This document shows, one piece after another, positions 7,774 through 17,700 of a stretch of 64,000 bases of DNA. The translations under genes and the position numbers were made by a program. Origin of the DNA: a virus. The first letter of the stretch is position 1; each line of letters starts with the position of its first letter. Below the pieces are notes generated by a model that was not told the origin of the DNA, made no database searches, and saw only the letters and a list, made by a program, of their open reading frames with translations. The stretch lies in IMG/VR virus record IMGVR_UViG_3300042503_002860, positions 47,653 through 111,652 of that record; one strand, written 5' to 3'.

Positions 7774-8642
7774 TATACAATCTCCGTAATTCTTGCAAAT
7801 CCATTGGCACTACTCCATATTCCTCTAATTTCACCTGAATAATCCTCACCATTAAAAGTTGCAAAAGATGGTGTATTCCCTACTCTAGCAGGTAGAAAGA
7901 TAGAAAAGTTGGTTGTACTAGCCGCACTAGCATTTAATACAATATATAAATCTGAAGCTGAGTCATTAACAATAATTACAGTTTTTCTATCATTGTTAGC
8001 TACTAATAATATTACTGACGTTGCGCTACTGGCGACGTTAGATATTGTTGATGTGGCTGCAAAAGATTGAACTACAGAAATAGATCCTGAAGGTGCTTTT
8101 GCTCCCAAAGATGCCGGAATTTTACCGTCAATACTACTTAATGAGTTATTACCAGTAGTTTGTAAGGCACTTGTAGACGCACCAGTAGGTAATGACACTG
8201 TACCGGAAATATTAGCAATTGAGCCAATAGTATTTGTACCGCTATTAATTCCTACAGAAGTTGGTGGTGTTAATGTTGTTAATTGTGCAGCAGGTAATAC
8301 TACAGGCACACTACCACTAGCTAAAGCCTGACCTAAATTAGGTAATTTAGTATTTATACTAGCTAAATTACCACCAGATTCTAATGCAAGTGCAGATGTG
8401 TTTAAATTAGTTCCTGCATTAGCAATAAAGCTAGTGTTGGTGAAAGTAAGATCAGGTGCGGTACCAATATTAAAAGTAGGGATAGTAGTAAACGCTGGTA
8501 ATGTACCACTAATTCCTACATTCCAAGTCCCTAATTGTACTGCCGTAAATTCAGGGACATAAGGATCTGCAAGTGTTCCGCTTCCTGTAGCTTTTCTGTA
8601 GGCTGTTGCGCCTGTCACATCTATATACGGCTGATGTGCCAT
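7773..8642 (-). CDS. Phage tail structural protein
   Basis: 289 residues, low in charge and rich in Ser, Thr, Ala and Asn. The central part (NLASINTKLPNLGQALASGS followed by VPVVLPAAQLTTLTPP) is a segment found in a widespread family of phage virion proteins of siphoviruses, often encoded between the J-like tip protein and the fibres. The C-terminal domain (ILLVANNDRKTVIIVNDSAS, then GEIRGIW) looks like a small beta-sandwich. It is tightly spaced between the J-like gene (3 bases) and the fibre gene (1-base overlap). Probably an adaptor between tail tip and fibre. Confidence 0.7.
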   Translation of the reverse strand: MAHQPYIDVTGATAYRKATGSGTLADPYVPEFTAVQLGTWNVGISGTLPAFTTIPTFNIGTAPDLTFTNTSFIANAGTNLNTSALALESGGNLASINTKLPNLGQALASGSVPVVLPAAQLTTLTPPTSVGINSGTNTIGSIANISGTVSLPTGASTSALQTTGNNSLSSIDGKIPASLGAKAPSGSISVVQSFAATSTISNVASSATSVILLVANNDRKTVIIVNDSASDLYIVLNASAASTTNFSIFLPARVGNTPSFATFNGEDYSGEIRGIWSSANGFARITEIV

Positions 8643-8644
8643 TT

Positions 8645-10978
8645 TTAAAATTCTCCTGTAAACACTGTGAAATATTGATTACTTACGTCTGCCGTCGCTT
8701 GTGGTGCAGATGGTGCTTCTACAAAAGTGCTAACTTTATTATTAGTTGTGATAGCAGCTACCCTCACATAGAAGAATCCGTTACCTACATTTTCCCACCT
8801 AGCTGATAGTTCAGTAGTTACTTGAGTAGAACCCCATTCAGCCGTTGCACCTCTTTTAAATTCAACTTTATATCTATCAGTATATGGTTCTTCTATAGTA
8901 ACACCATTTACTTCCTTTGTAGGACGTTGCCACGATGCAACAAGTGTAAAACTTGTTCTTTCACCGTAGTTAATTCTTTGTATTCGGCAAGCAACATCTC
9001 TAGGTGGTGAGGCTACTATTGGTAGTCTTGCCACCGGAATAATTACTGGTACTTTTATCCCTGATTCAATCTGATTGTAATAATCTGCACTATAAGTTTT
9101 AGCAGTAATATCAAAAACATTCAGATTATCTTCAACTGGATTTACTTCTGTAATTCGGTAAAGCTGTGTCCTGCTTATAGTATCTATTATTTGCCAAGGT
9201 GATCCCGGTGCAGGTAAATCTGTTAAAGGTGTAGCTAGATTAATTTCTGTAAATGTTCCTGCCCCATTGCTAATTAACCTTTCTACAACTGTTTCATCTG
9301 GTAATGTTAATAAAATCTTTTTGTCTGTACTCCCTGTTAATGCTAATGGTGAATCAATTATTATTTTTGTGCTAGTTACATCTGAAACTAAACCACCGTT
9401 TCTAATTCTATTTTTAGCACTATCCGCCACTTGGATTACATCACCAGGCGAAAAAAACATAGCACGTGTTCTGACTCTACAAGTCAAAGTTATATTATTA
9501 GGTTGTGATCCTAAAATAGTCCGTCGTCCCGATCTAATAGCTGCGCCTCGCCGGGTTTCTCCTAATAAAGCATACTCTTCTACTTGCACGCCATAACGTT
9601 GAATTGCTGAAATATCTTCTACTATTTCTGGTATTAATTCCCAGTCTTCAATTGTAGATTGGTAAGATACCTTAGCAACTGTTGTGACTGTATTTAATTC
9701 TGGCGTTTGATAAGCAAATTTACCATCTTCTACATCAGCATTAGTGAGGACTTTAGGTAACGCTATTGTGGGTCTGTCTTGCCAAAAACTAATCTGTGAT
9801 CCGTTCCAATATGGTTTTGCATACATACTAGAACAGATAGCGCGAATCATTTCTAATACTATTTCCTGACCGCCTGACCCTAAAATAGTATTAAATAAAA
9901 ATCTACGTTCCGTCCCACCACCACCATTAGATACAAACTGATTATTATAGACACTACATTGATATAAAGCATATTTATCTATATATTGACTAGGAATACC
10001 TAAATTAAATCTTGGCTCTGTAAGCAACTTCCAGACCACCCAAGCAGGGTCTGCCGTTGCTCTATCCGGTGTATAAAAGCTACCATTCCAACCACCGCTA
10101 TAATCAATTCCATTATCAGTTGTATTGATAGTTGCATTAGTTGGGATGTCGCAAATCATCCCTCTCACTTTTGCCCATATTTCTGGAGTAGATTGAAAAG
10201 TTTTTGCAGGAAATTGTACACTTAGTAATGCCGTATTTAAGTAGGCTATTCTATCGCTCGTAATTTCCGTATAACTAATCCATCTTAAATTAGCTGTTAT
10301 GTAGCTGGTTTTTGGCGGAATTGGACTAGGCGGTTCTTGAGGATATAGCTTTACTACCCTAACTTCAAAATAACTTTCATTTCTATTAACAGCAAAACGA
10401 TAATTAAACGCAACTTGATCAGAATATCTAGCAGTGATATCTTGTGAATGTCTTAGTACAAACGCACCATTAATACCTTCTTTTATATATATTTGAAACC
10501 CTATGCTTGTCTGTCTAATATCGCCATTTGCATCATTATATTGCAACTGGAAACCAAGTCTAACTTGAATTTCTGTTAAATCAGCATTTGATATAGTTCG
10601 TGTTTGCGGAAGCCCAAATTTAACTTCGACATTCAGAGGATTGTCTGAAAAAGTAGCATCTATTAAATTATATGCTTGTCCTGTGGAAAGAGTACCATTA
10701 GTACTGCTGACAGTCACATTAGCAAAATTAAAAGAGCCGTCCGGATTTTGAAAAGGCGTTTTGTCAAAATAAACCCCTTGAAACCCGCCAATTAGTCCCC
10801 CAATGGGGCCCTCGCACATTCCTAAAACTAACTTAACATAATCATTAGTTACCCCTGAAATAGAGTCAATGATTTGTTGTCTAACTTGCTGTGCTTGCTG
10901 TTGAGGTGAGGAGCTACTACCACCACCACCGCCAAATAAACCGCCTGAACCTGACAAATTTTTTGTCATATTTTTCAA
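8645..10978 (-). CDS. Tip attachment protein J-like (central tail hub)
   Basis: 777 residues. The opening has a Gly/Ser-rich stretch (residues about 8-25), then an N-terminal hub region (VLGMCEGPIGGLIGG, FDKTPFQNPDG) characteristic of the lambda gpJ / host-specificity protein family. A large central beta region and a C-terminal fibronectin-III-like domain (PPRDVACRIQRINYG to FFYVRVAAIT) follow. At 777 residues it is shorter than lambda gpJ (about 1130), so receptor binding has probably passed to the separate fibres downstream. It follows the I-like gene by 5 bases, as in lambda (K-I-J order). Confidence 0.85.
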   Translation of the reverse strand: MKNMTKNLSGSGGLFGGGGGSSSSPQQQAQQVRQQIIDSISGVTNDYVKLVLGMCEGPIGGLIGGFQGVYFDKTPFQNPDGSFNFANVTVSSTNGTLSTGQAYNLIDATFSDNPLNVEVKFGLPQTRTISNADLTEIQVRLGFQLQYNDANGDIRQTSIGFQIYIKEGINGAFVLRHSQDITARYSDQVAFNYRFAVNRNESYFEVRVVKLYPQEPPSPIPPKTSYITANLRWISYTEITSDRIAYLNTALLSVQFPAKTFQSTPEIWAKVRGMICDIPTNATINTTDNGIDYSGGWNGSFYTPDRATADPAWVVWKLLTEPRFNLGIPSQYIDKYALYQCSVYNNQFVSNGGGGTERRFLFNTILGSGGQEIVLEMIRAICSSMYAKPYWNGSQISFWQDRPTIALPKVLTNADVEDGKFAYQTPELNTVTTVAKVSYQSTIEDWELIPEIVEDISAIQRYGVQVEEYALLGETRRGAAIRSGRRTILGSQPNNITLTCRVRTRAMFFSPGDVIQVADSAKNRIRNGGLVSDVTSTKIIIDSPLALTGSTDKKILLTLPDETVVERLISNGAGTFTEINLATPLTDLPAPGSPWQIIDTISRTQLYRITEVNPVEDNLNVFDITAKTYSADYYNQIESGIKVPVIIPVARLPIVASPPRDVACRIQRINYGERTSFTLVASWQRPTKEVNGVTIEEPYTDRYKVEFKRGATAEWGSTQVTTELSARWENVGNGFFYVRVAAITTNNKVSTFVEAPSAPQATADVSNQYFTVFTGEF

Positions 10979-10983
10979 GTTCC

Positions 10984-11589
10984 TTATGCACTATAGCTAG
11001 ATGTGATTTCGACAGATAAAACTTGAAAGTTTTTAACTAAAACCTCACCAAATACTAAAGGTATAGGCGTACCTTCTTTAGTCATATATCCTGGACTTTG
11101 GAAGAAAGAGGATCTTCTATCATCCATGCTTATTTCACTTGGATCATTATTCATATGTGTGCTAGGATTACCAAAAAGCACAGATTGTAACAACCCTGTT
11201 GCACCTGATATAATCAACCCCCAGCCTAAATTCACAGCTATAGCACCAACGCCTGTAATAGTTGTCAACGCTATCCCAATCCCAATCATGGCAACGCTAG
11301 TGATGAATTTCCCAACCTCTCCAGATCCTTGGATAGCTGGTGTGATTTCTACAGTTAACCCTGTAATAGGTAATAGTAATTCTGGTGAATTTTCATCAAC
11401 TTCTCTTTCCCAATTAGGTGCTTTAATAATAATTGAATAAACCCAATCAGTACCTAATACATAATGTTTGAAGTTTTCAAAATAACAACATAGAAAGTTG
11501 ATTGTTTCTCTAACCGTATGCACATCAGCTTGTAATTCTGGTAAAAATTCCTTACCTAAAGCACCATTTAATTTAATAGTAGTTAGCAT
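10984..11589 (-). CDS. Tail assembly protein I-like
   Basis: 201 residues, overlapping the K-like gene by 7 bases and preceding J, exactly the position of lambda gpI. An N-terminal beta-grasp-like region (MLTTIKLNGALGKEF) is followed by two hydrophobic segments (about residues 95-140: SVAMIGIGIALTTI and LGWGLIISGATGLL) and a C-terminal PSTHMNNDPSEI-type motif then PGYMTKEGTPIPLVFGEV, both hallmarks of the family. It is needed for tail tip assembly and, in lambda, is not found in the virion. Confidence 0.8.
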   Translation of the reverse strand: MLTTIKLNGALGKEFLPELQADVHTVRETINFLCCYFENFKHYVLGTDWVYSIIIKAPNWEREVDENSPELLLPITGLTVEITPAIQGSGEVGKFITSVAMIGIGIALTTITGVGAIAVNLGWGLIISGATGLLQSVLFGNPSTHMNNDPSEISMDDRRSSFFQSPGYMTKEGTPIPLVFGEVLVKNFQVLSVEITSSYSA

Positions 11590-12341
11590 ATTTCTTTTAA
11601 TCTCCCATGTAAAAGTGTTCTTTTACGCCAATAATCAGCATACTGCTCTATTCTTGACACTGATGAATCTGATGGGGAATGAAGAATAATATTTTCTTCT
11701 GGTTTGACCATAACTATAGCATGATTTACTTTCCTACCACCTTTTAAAGCCACACCGAATACATCATATTTTTGTGGTTGTGTTCCTAACGGCAGCAAGT
11801 TAAATTTGTCCATACTCCAAGGACAGTCATAATCTGTTGGCGGAAAGTTTTCCAATTGAGTTCTATGAAATTCCCCAATATCCACATTTAAAGTTCCCAA
11901 TAGATACCTTCGGACAATTGCAAAACAGTCAGACCGTCCCCAATGAAATCTAGTGTTTAAATAAAATTCTAAATCTTGTGGTTTGTAGTCTTTTTTCTCT
12001 AGTGGAAACGGATCTGGATTGTTAGCCTCATAATAGTCCCACACATCAAAACCAGAATGATAAAGAATAATAGGTTTTTGGCTTTGATGAGCAAGTTCAA
12101 TATCTGTATAGGTAAAATACCCCGACTGACCTTCTTTATGGTGTGTATGCCAAATAGCCGTAATATCTGAGTAGTTAAATTCCGCTAAGTCAGTAGCGGC
12201 TATTGTAAAATGATTTGTTGGATCATCATGAATGTTATTTAAAACAATGGCATTACCATCGATAACAATGCCACAGATTTCCTTATCCGTCCCTAAAGCA
12301 GCCGTTTTAATTTGTAATTTAATTAAGTCTGGTATTAGCAT
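11583..12341 (-). CDS. Tail assembly protein K-like: JAB/MPN plus NlpC/P60 peptidase
   Basis: 252 residues with two peptidase domains. Residues about 1-110 are a JAB/MPN metallo-isopeptidase: Glu in 'EICGI', 'WHTHH' and 'TYTDIELA' supply the E, HxH and D of the JAMM motif. Residues about 120-245 are an NlpC/P60 cysteine peptidase: Cys in 'GRSDCFAIVRRYL' and His in 'KVNHAIVMV'. This two-domain architecture is that of lambda gpK. It probably processes tail tip components and/or cleaves cell-wall peptides at entry. It heads the leftward tip operon; the divergent portal gene starts 80 bases away, so both promoters lie in 12342-12420. Confidence 0.85.
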   Translation of the reverse strand: MLIPDLIKLQIKTAALGTDKEICGIVIDGNAIVLNNIHDDPTNHFTIAATDLAEFNYSDITAIWHTHHKEGQSGYFTYTDIELAHQSQKPIILYHSGFDVWDYYEANNPDPFPLEKKDYKPQDLEFYLNTRFHWGRSDCFAIVRRYLLGTLNVDIGEFHRTQLENFPPTDYDCPWSMDKFNLLPLGTQPQKYDVFGVALKGGRKVNHAIVMVKPEENIILHSPSDSSVSRIEQYADYWRKRTLLHGRLKEIC

Positions 12342-12420
12342 AGAATCATTTTTTAGCTATCACTAAATATAGCACACATAGATAAATGCTACAATAAAAT
12401 AAAAGTTAAATCAATAAAAT

Positions 12421-14331
12421 ATGTTAAACACTAATATTCTTTCTCCCAAAGTCCAGGCATTAGTATCAACCTGGATAGGGATGGTACAACAGTCAGATAA
12501 AAACATAGCTAACACTTATGTAGAAATGCTTAAGGATTCGCCAGTAGCCAGCGCGGCTAACGACTTGCGAATAATGTTAGGTGTTTCCATGTTAGATAAA
12601 TACCAGCATCCAGACCCAGACATTCAACATTTTGTAAGAACGTCTATCAACGCAATGGAGGGTAGTTGGTTAAATGTTGTCTCACAAATGCTGACATTTA
12701 TTCCTTTTGGTAAATCGTTCTCAGAAGTAAGTTACAAGATTAAAAAAAGAAAAGCCCATTTAGATATTATCAGAACAGTAGATCCTAGATATTATTGGTT
12801 TGAAGGCTTTAACGGACAAATAAGCCGGGTACATTATCTAAGGTTTAGCGATATCTATATTCCCTATGAAAATGGTATTCATTTAATTAACCAGCCTTAC
12901 ATTGCTTTAGGTGGCGATCCTCATGGCGTGGCTATTTGCCGTCGTGCCTATCCTTACTGGGAACTAACAAAAGTAATCAACGCTTGTATGGCTGTGGCAT
13001 CAGAAAGACAGGCTACCAAATTGTTAGTAGGAAAAACTGACACTGGTAATAATTCCGTTAGCATGATTAATCCTGAAACTGGACAGCCTTATATAGATCC
13101 AAATACAGGTGAACCTAGATTATTTAATCAGGGTTATGTGATGTCTAGAAACTTAGAAGATATCAAAAATAATTCCTATGCCGTGATTGATCTAGCTGAT
13201 GAAATTGAGGCGATCGCACATGAATCCGACGGTCGTTTCTTCATCAATATCTTAGGCTACCTAGAATCAATGATTATGCTATCCTGGTTAGTCCCTCGCA
13301 CAGTTACAGGAACAGGAACAGTCAGCAGTGGTGATAGTAACCTAAACGAAGGGCATCAAAACATTCTTAGATTAGTGACTAGATCCCAAATGCAGATAGT
13401 AGGGGAAGCATTAGTAGAGCAAGCGATTCGTCCAATGTTGGAGTTTAACTTTGGCGAGTTAGACGACTATGGCACTTTTCCCCTTGTCATAGAAGATAAT
13501 ATAGACACAATCACGCTATTAAACATCATTAATAATTGTGTGAATACCGGAACTTTTAGCAAATATGATTTAGACGTACTCAATAAAATGAGAACATTAG
13601 CAGGTATCACAGCCTTAGAAGAATTACCTAATGAGGAGGTAGAACTCAACCAAAAAAAGTATCAACTTGACTTATTAACTAAGTCAAAGAACCAAGAATC
13701 AACTAACTTTACCTGGAATAAAAAAAGCCAACGTTATCACTATGCCAACGGTTCTAAGAAAGGTCGGTTTGTTAAAGAAAGTCAGATAGAGCAGTTAACA
13801 GAACAAGCGATTAAAGATCATTTAGAACTAGGCGAAGTTGTGAATAACGCCTTATTTTCTGGAAAAATTAACGTTGCTAGATGGGAACGGCAAACAGCAG
13901 AACTATTAAGAAGTTTAGCTATCTATCAATATGCTTTAGGTATAGGTGGCGCAAAACAAATGGACTGGCAGGACTACTCATTAATTAATGGTCAATTAAA
14001 TCTTGAGTATCAATATCTGCGTAGATTTTCACGAGATATTTTAAGAGGCAATCTATCTGAAGCACAGATAGAAGCGCGTATAAAAATGTACTATAACAAA
14101 ACTAATCACTTTAAAGAACGCGGCAGACTAGAAGGGCATAAACGTAATGGTTATTTATGGGAACGTAGAGTAATAGCAGCAAACCATAGCTGTGATGATT
14201 GTATTCGTTATACTGGGATGGGATGGGCGCAAATTGGTACACTGCCTAACCCTGGAGAAAACTGTCAATGTAAGTCTAATTGTAAATGCGTAAAATACTA
14301 CTCAAACTCACTAATAATGCCAAAACTATGA
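12421..14331 (+). CDS. Portal protein fused to a MuF-like head morphogenesis domain
   Basis: 636 residues. Residues 1 to about 400 resemble the Mu-type (DUF935) portal family: NDLRIMLGVSMLDKYQHPDP, 'WFEGFNGQISRVHYLRF', 'PYWELTKVINACMAVASERQ'. The C-terminal third (about 470-636) is MuF-like: helical, ending in a Cys-rich cluster 'HSCDDCIRYTG' and 'GENCQCKSNCKC' that probably binds zinc. Portal-MuF fusions occur in several phage lineages. It forms the DNA channel of the head and binds terminase. It is oddly placed: on the plus strand, between tail-tip genes and the tape measure, 25 kb from the terminase, so its gene has been moved and inverted relative to normal synteny. Confidence 0.8.
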   Translation: MLNTNILSPKVQALVSTWIGMVQQSDKNIANTYVEMLKDSPVASAANDLRIMLGVSMLDKYQHPDPDIQHFVRTSINAMEGSWLNVVSQMLTFIPFGKSFSEVSYKIKKRKAHLDIIRTVDPRYYWFEGFNGQISRVHYLRFSDIYIPYENGIHLINQPYIALGGDPHGVAICRRAYPYWELTKVINACMAVASERQATKLLVGKTDTGNNSVSMINPETGQPYIDPNTGEPRLFNQGYVMSRNLEDIKNNSYAVIDLADEIEAIAHESDGRFFINILGYLESMIMLSWLVPRTVTGTGTVSSGDSNLNEGHQNILRLVTRSQMQIVGEALVEQAIRPMLEFNFGELDDYGTFPLVIEDNIDTITLLNIINNCVNTGTFSKYDLDVLNKMRTLAGITALEELPNEEVELNQKKYQLDLLTKSKNQESTNFTWNKKSQRYHYANGSKKGRFVKESQIEQLTEQAIKDHLELGEVVNNALFSGKINVARWERQTAELLRSLAIYQYALGIGGAKQMDWQDYSLINGQLNLEYQYLRRFSRDILRGNLSEAQIEARIKMYYNKTNHFKERGRLEGHKRNGYLWERRVIAANHSCDDCIRYTGMGWAQIGTLPNPGENCQCKSNCKCVKYYSNSLIMPKL

Positions 14332-14513
14332 AAAACACCACTGTATTACCGGGAATATTTGCCACGCTTAGTACCATATTAGCCCTAGCTGTATTGTATG
14401 CCCCTAACTTATCAGATGCTAAAAGCAGTGGCGCGTTCAATATTTCCCTAGCTTTAGCTTCAGGCAGTGCCGGATTAGCAGTATCAGATAAAGAAAAGCA
14501 TGACCACAACTAA
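14328..14513 (+). CDS. Small membrane protein, holin-like
   Basis: 61 residues from the ATG at 14328, which overlaps the portal stop as ATGA; this overlap decided the start. Two hydrophobic segments (about residues 6-26 and 36-52) with a short connector and a charged tail (SDKEKHDHN) give a class II holin-like topology. No endolysin gene is adjacent; the only wall hydrolases in the window are inside the tape measure protein and the K-like protein. Holin function is inferred from size and topology. Confidence 0.6.
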   Translation: MKNTTVLPGIFATLSTILALAVLYAPNLSDAKSSGAFNISLALASGSAGLAVSDKEKHDHN

Positions 14514-14673
14514 ATTCACTCCTAAACCTGAAACATTACCACCCATAGGTGATCTGATGACAGAATTAACTTTAAATACAGATGTAGTAGAAAACATCCT
14601 TAAAGAGTTCATAGATAATCCGCCTATACCAGAATTAGCTAATTTAATATTAGCTGAACCCGATGATGATTAA
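14500..14673 (+). CDS. Small acidic protein of unknown function
   Basis: 57 residues from the ATG at 14500, overlapping the holin-like gene by 14 bases and ending just before the bidirectional terminator. Acidic, Pro-rich at both ends (PKPETLPPIGDL, then PPIPELANLI), helical in the middle. It is the third gene of the plus-strand portal unit. I do not recognise it; the tight overlap and clean coding frame support it being real. Confidence 0.55.
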   Translation: MTTTKFTPKPETLPPIGDLMTELTLNTDVVENILKEFIDNPPIPELANLILAEPDDD

Positions 14674-14710
14674 TATTTGTAGTAGAATATGAGAACCATC
14701 TTTTTAATCT

Positions 14711-14754
14711 CAAAAAAAGCAGTTAGCTAATCATAGCTGACTGCAATTTTTTTA
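14711..14754. terminator. Bidirectional terminator between portal unit and tape measure
   Basis: GCAGTTAGCT (14719-14728) pairs with AGCTGACTGC (14735-14744), one G-T wobble, 6-base loop. An A-tract lies on the left and a T-tract on the right, so it stops transcription from both convergent operons. Confidence 0.85.
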
Positions 14755-14770
14755 TGTTGATTTAGATATA

Positions 14771-17700
14771 TTATCTGTTGTAAGGATTACCACGATTAAT
14801 AGAACCGCCTACTCTCATTTCCCGACGAATACCATCTGATACCATCGCTTGTACAGCCTGTGACAGTCTGTAGGTATCTACTTCAGAATCACTGCCAACC
14901 TCAACACTTACAGGAACATTTATAGTTGTCGTATTGCCAATCTTAGATGCCATACTACCGTTACCACCTGCACCTACAACACCACCATTAGCAAACCCAG
15001 CCACACCGCTTTGCAACTTATTCCAAATAGCGGTTTCTTTGTGGTTAAGAACCCGTTCACCTTCAGAAGCAACTATTAAATGAGGCTTACGTCCAGTAAT
15101 AGATCGCTCCTTATTCATTACCCCAACTATCCCGCCATCAGCAAACATTGGTAAAGTAGCAAAACCAAAATCTGTAGGAATAGCATCAAATAATCCAGGC
15201 GTAGGATTAAATCCCATAGAATTGGCATTAAACACAGAACCAGAGAGAATATCAAAAGTGCCACCAAGAAGACTGCTAAAAATATCACCACCCGCGTCCA
15301 TTGCTGTGTTTGCCACAGTTTGACTACTTAATGTTAAAGCAGCTTGCATCAACATTTGCCCAGCTTGGTTTAATGTCATACCTGCCAGGTTGAGTCCATT
15401 AGCACCAACACTCAAATCAGCTAAACCTTTAACAGCATTTATACCATCAGTTGGTTTTTCATCTTTCTTTTTATTTCCAAACAATCCCTCAGTCCAACCA
15501 AATAGAGCATCAGTCATGCGTTTAGATGCCATATCAGCTAGAGGATCAAGGAAACCTTTCATAATAGAGTTAAATAGATCACTTACGGACTCGCCAAACC
15601 CTTTTGTACTTAATAGGAACTCCTTAAACCCGCCCCTAAAGCTACTTGTGACACCTTTAACCACAGTTCCTAACTCAGAGAATTGTAGTTTAATAGCGTC
15701 TAGTTTTGCTTCATTAGTCAGCTTGAGATTTTCCCGTAAAGTATTAATCTGTTCATTAGTTAACTTATTAGCTTCCGTAGCTTCAGCGTTCTTTCTAATA
15801 AAATCATCTAACTGAAGCGTAGCCTTAGCAAAATCCATCTGTTGATTATTAATAGCCAATTGCTTATCAATCTTTTCAGCACGGAAATCAAGACCATAGG
15901 CTTTGAGTAGAGAACTTCTAGACTCTTGTACACCTTTAAATGAATCCTGGATAAATTGCACTCTTTCTAATAATCTAGAAGGAATATTTGCATTTTCAGC
16001 AATACGATCATTTTTTTGTTTTAACTCAATATTTTGTTTATTGCGTTCAAATTCTTCCTTAACGTAGTCCCTTCTTTTCTTAGCTTCTTCAGAAGAAATA
16101 GACCGACTATTTTCTTCATTTGTAATAGCATTAAGTTTTTCTTTATATTCATTCTCGGTATTTAATAAAGCTAGGTTTGCTTCTAAATCAGCAGTTCTAG
16201 CAGACCTTGGATCAAGTGGGTTTAATTGCTGTAATAGTTTACGCTGTTCAACTTGTTTTTGGAGTAAACTAATTCGGAGTTTTTCAGTTTGTAATGTAAC
16301 TCCTGTTCGTCTAGATATTTCCTCTCTATTAAATTGTTCTACTCTTGCTTCAAGTATTTTAGGAGTATTTTGATTTAATTCAGCTAATGCTTTTTTAGCT
16401 TGTATATTCTGAAGTACAGTAGTTTTAAAGACCTCGTTATTTGTATTAATTGCGTTAAGTGCCTGTTCAGGACTGTCTGGAAATTTCTCTAAAGATGCAA
16501 CAAAAGCAGCTTTTAGTAATTTTTCATTGTCAATTACACCTTGAGTATCACGAACTGTTTTTTCTAACGCTTCTCTCTTTTTCTCTAATGAACGAATAAG
16601 CTCTTGATAGCCAATCAAGAATCGTTCAACATTACTCATGTTGGGAGACAAGCCCTCTCTTATAGTTTTCCAAATATCTAAATCAGTATCTTTCATACTG
16701 CTTTGAATTTGAAACATAGATTCAGTAGTTTGTCTAAGTAAACGATATAACCCTAACAATTGCTGTGTTCTGTCTGTTAATAGCTGGGACTCAGTATTCA
16801 TAGAGTTGGCTGCATTTTGTCCATCGGCTGTATTGAATTTAAGATTTGTTGCATCTGTAACATTTGATTGCATTTCGTCAGGAGTAAGAGTCCCGCCAGT
16901 ATTAACTAGTTGATTCAACCTATTAAGATTTTCTTGATAAGTCTTTAAGAAATTACCATGTTGTCCTTGGGGTGTTCCTTGTCCTTTATATGCACTTCTA
17001 TTCTTACCCGACTGGATACTGGCATAATGTAGTGCAAGTTTATTTAATACAGATGTATCTACTTGACCTTTCAAAACTTGATCTAAAACACCTCTAGATT
17101 TTAAGGAATGAATAAAATACAAATCTTGCATACCCGGGCTAAAGCTTGGTTGATCCTGACCTTGATAGTCTGTCAACTTAAACATATCCGGCATGGCATT
17201 TTTACCAAACTGTTTTTTAGCCGCTTGGATAGATGCGTTAAAGTTCATCATCTGATAGCGTCCGGCTGCAGTGCTACTGTTGTTAATCCACTTAATCCAA
17301 GTTGGTTTCCTACCAGTTCCCACATAGGGATGTTTAGAGAAATCAGTAACATTCTCACCACCAATCGTTAGACCATAGCCAAAGTTCCTAGTATTTTTTC
17401 TAAAATCAGAACCCTCAGCATTAGCCACAGCATTAGCCAAAGCTAAAATATACTTATTCTTACGCAGTTCATAAAGTTGTTTACCAAGTGGGGTTAGTTT
17501 TGCATACTCTTCAGGGCTTAAGTCATTACCACCTTGAGATATTCCTGAAGAATTTTTAATACCTATCGTACCAGGTACAGGCGGTAATATGGGAACGGGT
17601 TGTCTTTTTGGCAACGGCTTAACCTGTGATGCGACATTCTTAGCTATTTCTACCGCACCAACAGCTTGATCAAAGACAAAACTCTTAATACCCGTACTCT

